Shown here: positions 46,554 through 48,654 of the stretch, in pieces
Layout: each line of letters begins with the position of its first letter
Numbering within the stretch: the first letter of the stretch is position 1
Source: a virus
Length of the DNA: 48,654 nucleotides
IMG/VR virus record: IMGVR_UViG_3300045020_000027
Coordinates: 1-48,654 of that record
Direction: 5' to 3' (one strand)
Program-made: the position numbers and the translations under genes
Notes under the pieces: generated by a model
What the model was told of the DNA's origin: nothing
Databases searched by the model: none
The model's input: only the letters and a program-made list of their open reading frames with translations

Positions 46554-46830
46554 CCCCTGCACATTCTGCGGCGCTAAGGCCGTCAACCGTGGCCGCTGCG
46601 CACGCCACCAGCGCGGTACAACAGCGCAACGCGGCTACGGCAGATCGCACGAAGAGATCCGCGAGAAACTAGCGCCCCTCGTAGCCGCCGGCCGCGTCCG
46701 CTGCTGGCGCTGCAAGGAATACATCCAACCGGGCGAGCCATGGGACCTGGGCCACGCCAACGACCGCAGCCGATACAACGGCCCAGAACATTCGACCTGC
46801 AATAGACGAGCCGCAGCTCAAAGCAAGTGA
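46534..46830 (+). CDS. HNH endonuclease
   Basis: A 98-residue HNH nuclease: zinc-type Cys pairs CTFCGAKAV.. and CWRCKEY, and the HNH core DLGHANDRSRYNGPEHSTCNRRA. HNH nucleases near the terminase gene often take part in DNA packaging in siphoviruses; here it lies at the right end, next to the terminase only if the genome is circular. Start ATG 46534 is inside the preceding gene. Confidence 0.85.
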   Translation: MPSKPSSPCTFCGAKAVNRGRCARHQRGTTAQRGYGRSHEEIREKLAPLVAAGRVRCWRCKEYIQPGEPWDLGHANDRSRYNGPEHSTCNRRAAAQSK

Positions 46831-46839
46831 GGAAATAAC

Positions 46840-47268
46840 ATGCCCGTTTGGGACGCCGATGGCACCACTAATGACCAGGTCGGCCTCGTGCTGGACTCCG
46901 CTGGCAAGCTCGGCGCACGCTTCGACTACCGCGGCCGTCGCCGACTCAACTCCGATGTCGCGCCCACCGTGGCCGCTGGCACCGCTGCTGGTACCTCTCC
47001 CACGATCAGCGTGGCTGGAACCGACGAGTTCGGCGTCGTGACCATCACCCTCGGCACCTCGCCGACCACCGGCACGCTGGCCACGGTTACTTTCGCGCAG
47101 GCATACGGCACCACGCCGATTTGTATTGGGGTCACCCAGAATGACACTGTTGCGGCGCTGCAGCTCTACGCCAACGCCACCACTACCGCGCTCACCATCG
47201 GCAACCACACAGCGTCACCGACCGCGGGCACGTACAAGATCTCGTACCAAATCGTTGGCGGCGCGTAG
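46840..47268 (+). CDS. Beta-rich protein, possibly virion structural (142 residues)
   Basis: MPVWDADGTTNDQVGLVLDSAGKLGARFDYRGRR.. is followed by a Thr/Ala-rich beta domain (TVAAGTAAGTSPTISVAGTDEFGVV..TLATVTFAQAYGTTPICIGV). It resembles tail-fibre or surface domains more than early proteins. GAGGAA lies upstream of the ATG. It overlaps the next GTG by 1 nt. Confidence 0.6.
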   Translation: MPVWDADGTTNDQVGLVLDSAGKLGARFDYRGRRRLNSDVAPTVAAGTAAGTSPTISVAGTDEFGVVTITLGTSPTTGTLATVTFAQAYGTTPICIGVTQNDTVAALQLYANATTTALTIGNHTASPTAGTYKISYQIVGGA

Positions 47269-47594
47269 TGAGTTCACCCTTTTACGCCTTCCCTAGCGAC
47301 GTCCCGCCTGTCGGATTCACGTCTGGCCAGGTGAGCGTTGGCACGACAGCGACACTGATCGGCACATTCGAAGGCACTCAAACCGGCGTGCTCATCAGCA
47401 ACCCGGCCGGGCAAACCGTGTATCTCGGCGGCAGTGGAGTCACGACATCCACGGGATTCCCGGTAGCGGCCAGCACGGTCCTGACCGTCCCCACTAACGG
47501 CGGCGTTGGCTGTCAGTTGTACGGCGTCGTCACTTCGAGCACGGCGACAGTCTCATATCTCCATCCCACCAACGGCGGCTACGCCAACCTGTAA
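47268..47594 (+). CDS. Beta-rich paralog 1 (108 residues)
   Basis: MSSPFYAFPSDVPPVGFTSGQV.. contains VYLGGSGVTTSTGFPVAASTVLTV, shared with the next gene. Likely a small virion surface or decoration protein. GTG start overlapping the stop of the previous gene. Confidence 0.62.
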   Translation: MSSPFYAFPSDVPPVGFTSGQVSVGTTATLIGTFEGTQTGVLISNPAGQTVYLGGSGVTTSTGFPVAASTVLTVPTNGGVGCQLYGVVTSSTATVSYLHPTNGGYANL

Positions 47595-47610
47595 GTAGAA
47601 GAGGAAAACA

Positions 47611-48000
47611 ATGGCAGCGACATTCCCCGCCAATGGTGTTCAGAACTCGACCAACCCCGGTCTAGACCCCGCGGTTGTGCCAGTCACGGTCGCCACGGCC
47701 GTATCTGTGGCAAGCACCGCCGGCGGTACCAGCATTGTCACCATCCCCACAGACGGTGCCCCCGTGCTGCTGGTGAACACTGGCTCTAACACCGTGTTCC
47801 TGGGCCACAGTGGTGTTACCACCAGCACGGGCTACTCGCTAGCAGCGTCTGCTGCAGTGCTGGTCACCTACGGCCCACCGTCGCCCAACTACGGCGGCAC
47901 ATCACTTGCACTGTTCGGCATCACTGCATCGTCCACCAGCAACGTGGTTGCGTACAGCCCGACCAACTGGCCTGGCCTGGTCAACCCGGTGGATGTATAG
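47611..48000 (+). CDS. Beta-rich paralog 2 (129 residues)
   Basis: MAATFPANGVQNSTNPGLDP.. contains VFLGHSGVTTSTGYSLAASAAVLV, clearly related to the 108-residue neighbour. AGAGGAAAAC lies upstream of the ATG. Tandem duplication; role unknown but structural protein likely. Confidence 0.65.
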   Translation: MAATFPANGVQNSTNPGLDPAVVPVTVATAVSVASTAGGTSIVTIPTDGAPVLLVNTGSNTVFLGHSGVTTSTGYSLAASAAVLVTYGPPSPNYGGTSLALFGITASSTSNVVAYSPTNWPGLVNPVDV

Positions 48001-48005
48001 GCCAC

Positions 48006-48413
48006 ATGCTGTACGTGGTGACGGGTCCGCCAGCCGCCGGCAAGTCCACGTGGGTGCGTGAGCGTGCCAAGCATGGTGATATCACTGTCGACTTCGATGC
48101 ACTAGCTAGCACGCTTACGCCACCCGGCGAAAGCCATTTATATCCAGAGCATGTCAGAACCGTCGCCATGGCAGCACGCAACGCAGCCAAAGACACAGCA
48201 GTAGCAATGAGTCGACTGGTCGACGTCTACATCATCCACAGCACGCCAACTGCAAAGCAGCTTGGATGGTACGAACGCCAAGGCGCAGAGGTCATCACCA
48301 TTGATCCAGGTCAAGACGTTGTGCTTGAACGCTGCCGTACGCAGCGGCCTGCGCACATGGTTGAGGTCGCGCGGGATTGGTACGCCGACCGGGTATACAT
48401 CCCACTTGCATAA
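48006..48413 (+). CDS. P-loop kinase-like ATPase
   Basis: A 135-residue P-loop NTPase: MLYVVTGPPAAGKSTWVRERA with Walker A (GPPAAGKST), then ITVDFDALASTL and VDVYIIHSTPT as strand-rich parts, fitting polynucleotide kinase-like or AAA_33 proteins. It is the last gene before the right non-coding end. Function may be nucleic acid end repair; not proven. Confidence 0.75.
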   Translation: MLYVVTGPPAAGKSTWVRERAKHGDITVDFDALASTLTPPGESHLYPEHVRTVAMAARNAAKDTAVAMSRLVDVYIIHSTPTAKQLGWYERQGAEVITIDPGQDVVLERCRTQRPAHMVEVARDWYADRVYIPLA

Positions 48414-48444
48414 TCATGCATAGCGGTGGATGGCTGTATAGATA

Positions 48445-48460
48445 TCGAACACCTGATCGA
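48445..48460. promoter_or_regulatory. Near-perfect SOS box (one mismatch)
   Basis: TCGAAC-ACCT-GATCGA matches TCGAAC-N4-GTTCGA with one mismatch (11 of 12). Confidence 0.55.
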
Positions 48461-48467
48461 CCATCCT

Positions 48468-48483
48468 TAGTACACATGTTCGA
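48468..48483. promoter_or_regulatory. Degenerate SOS box (two mismatches)
   Basis: TAGTAC-ACAT-GTTCGA matches the SOS box at 10 of 12 positions; the right half is exact. Confidence 0.4.
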
Positions 48484-48495
48484 TATTGTGGCGGA

Positions 48496-48524
48496 TGGTC
48501 ACCATCGAACGTGTGTTTGTACAA
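48496..48524 (+). promoter_or_regulatory. Candidate right-end promoter
   Basis: TGGTCA (48496-48501), 17 bp, TACAAT (48519-48524). It points out of the window's right end; on a circular genome it would run through the joined ends towards the terminase gene. Confidence 0.5.
48505..48520. promoter_or_regulatory. Degenerate SOS box inside promoter spacer
   Basis: TCGAAC-GTGT-GTTTGT matches at 10 of 12 positions. It lies between the -35-like TGGTCA and the -10-like TACAAT, overlapping the latter by two bases. Confidence 0.45.
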
Positions 48525-48654
48525 TAGTGGGCTGATCTTGAATGACCATCCCAAAGCCGCAGCTCAGGGACTTGGAACTACATAGGGTATCTATAACCGC
48601 AGGTCAGAGGGCCAAGGGGGTCCTGAATCCCTCCGGCATCGACCCTGGTGCGAC

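Larger units (their letters stand above)
48414..48654. other. Right-end non-coding region
   Basis: No gene is visible here. It holds three degenerate SOS boxes (48445-48520), crossed inverted repeats (ATATCGAACA at 48442 with TGTTCGATAT at 48477; GACCATCC at 48459 with GGATGGTC at 48493, and GACCATCC again at 48544), a promoter candidate and about 130 bp that probably contain the end or packaging site. Confidence 0.6.

Overview
The window looks like the complete or nearly complete genome of a temperate, long-tailed siphovirus (or its prophage) from a mycolic-acid-bearing actinobacterium, most likely Mycobacterium or Mycolicibacterium. The evidence is high GC content, many GTG and TTG starts, dense 4-nt ATGA/GTGA gene overlaps, a lysin B esterase, a WhiB protein, a DUF732 secreted protein, a PknD-like NHL propeller, and left-end sites that match the mycobacterial LexA (SOS) box exactly. 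I cannot tell from sequence alone whether the ends are physical cos ends.

Layout. 1-165: control region with two perfect SOS boxes around a promoter. 166-10342: terminase, portal, protease, HK97-type capsid, head-tail connectors, tail tube and frameshifted tail chaperones. 10553-25037: tape measure and a very large set of tail-tip and fibre genes, many built from internal repeats (helical modules, VTPTF strand repeats, an NHL propeller). 25109-26689: a bifunctional pyruvyltransferase-glycosyltransferase. 26691-31429: lysis region with a papain-like protein, NlpC/P60-LysM lysin, GH25 lysozyme, lysin B and holin-like membrane proteins. 31482-33003: a few rightward genes including a DEDDy exonuclease. 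33012-36153: leftward operon of small proteins separated by a repeated junction element, with one apparently leaderless promoter and a ribbon-helix-helix protein. 36195-37613: attP over a tRNA/tmRNA 3' end, then tyrosine integrase. 37792-39142: immunity switch (leftward HTH repressor, rightward Cro-like and excisionase-like genes). 39139-45638: rightward early genes with YqaJ exonuclease, a DnaD-like replication protein, WhiB and many zinc-finger microproteins. 45732-48413: small genes, HNH endonuclease, beta-rich (possibly virion) proteins and a P-loop kinase. 48414-48654: non-coding right end with degenerate SOS boxes and a promoter pointing towards the terminase side if the genome is circular.

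The most noteworthy signals are the apparent LexA control of the late (terminase) promoter; a possible tail-glycosylation module (pyruvyltransferase-GT fusion beside Thr-Pro-rich fibre repeats); the 120-bp tandem repeats that build a five-bladed NHL propeller in a tail protein; and the start-associated junction repeats in the leftward operon. Many genes under 60 codons were found by reading between the larger ones.
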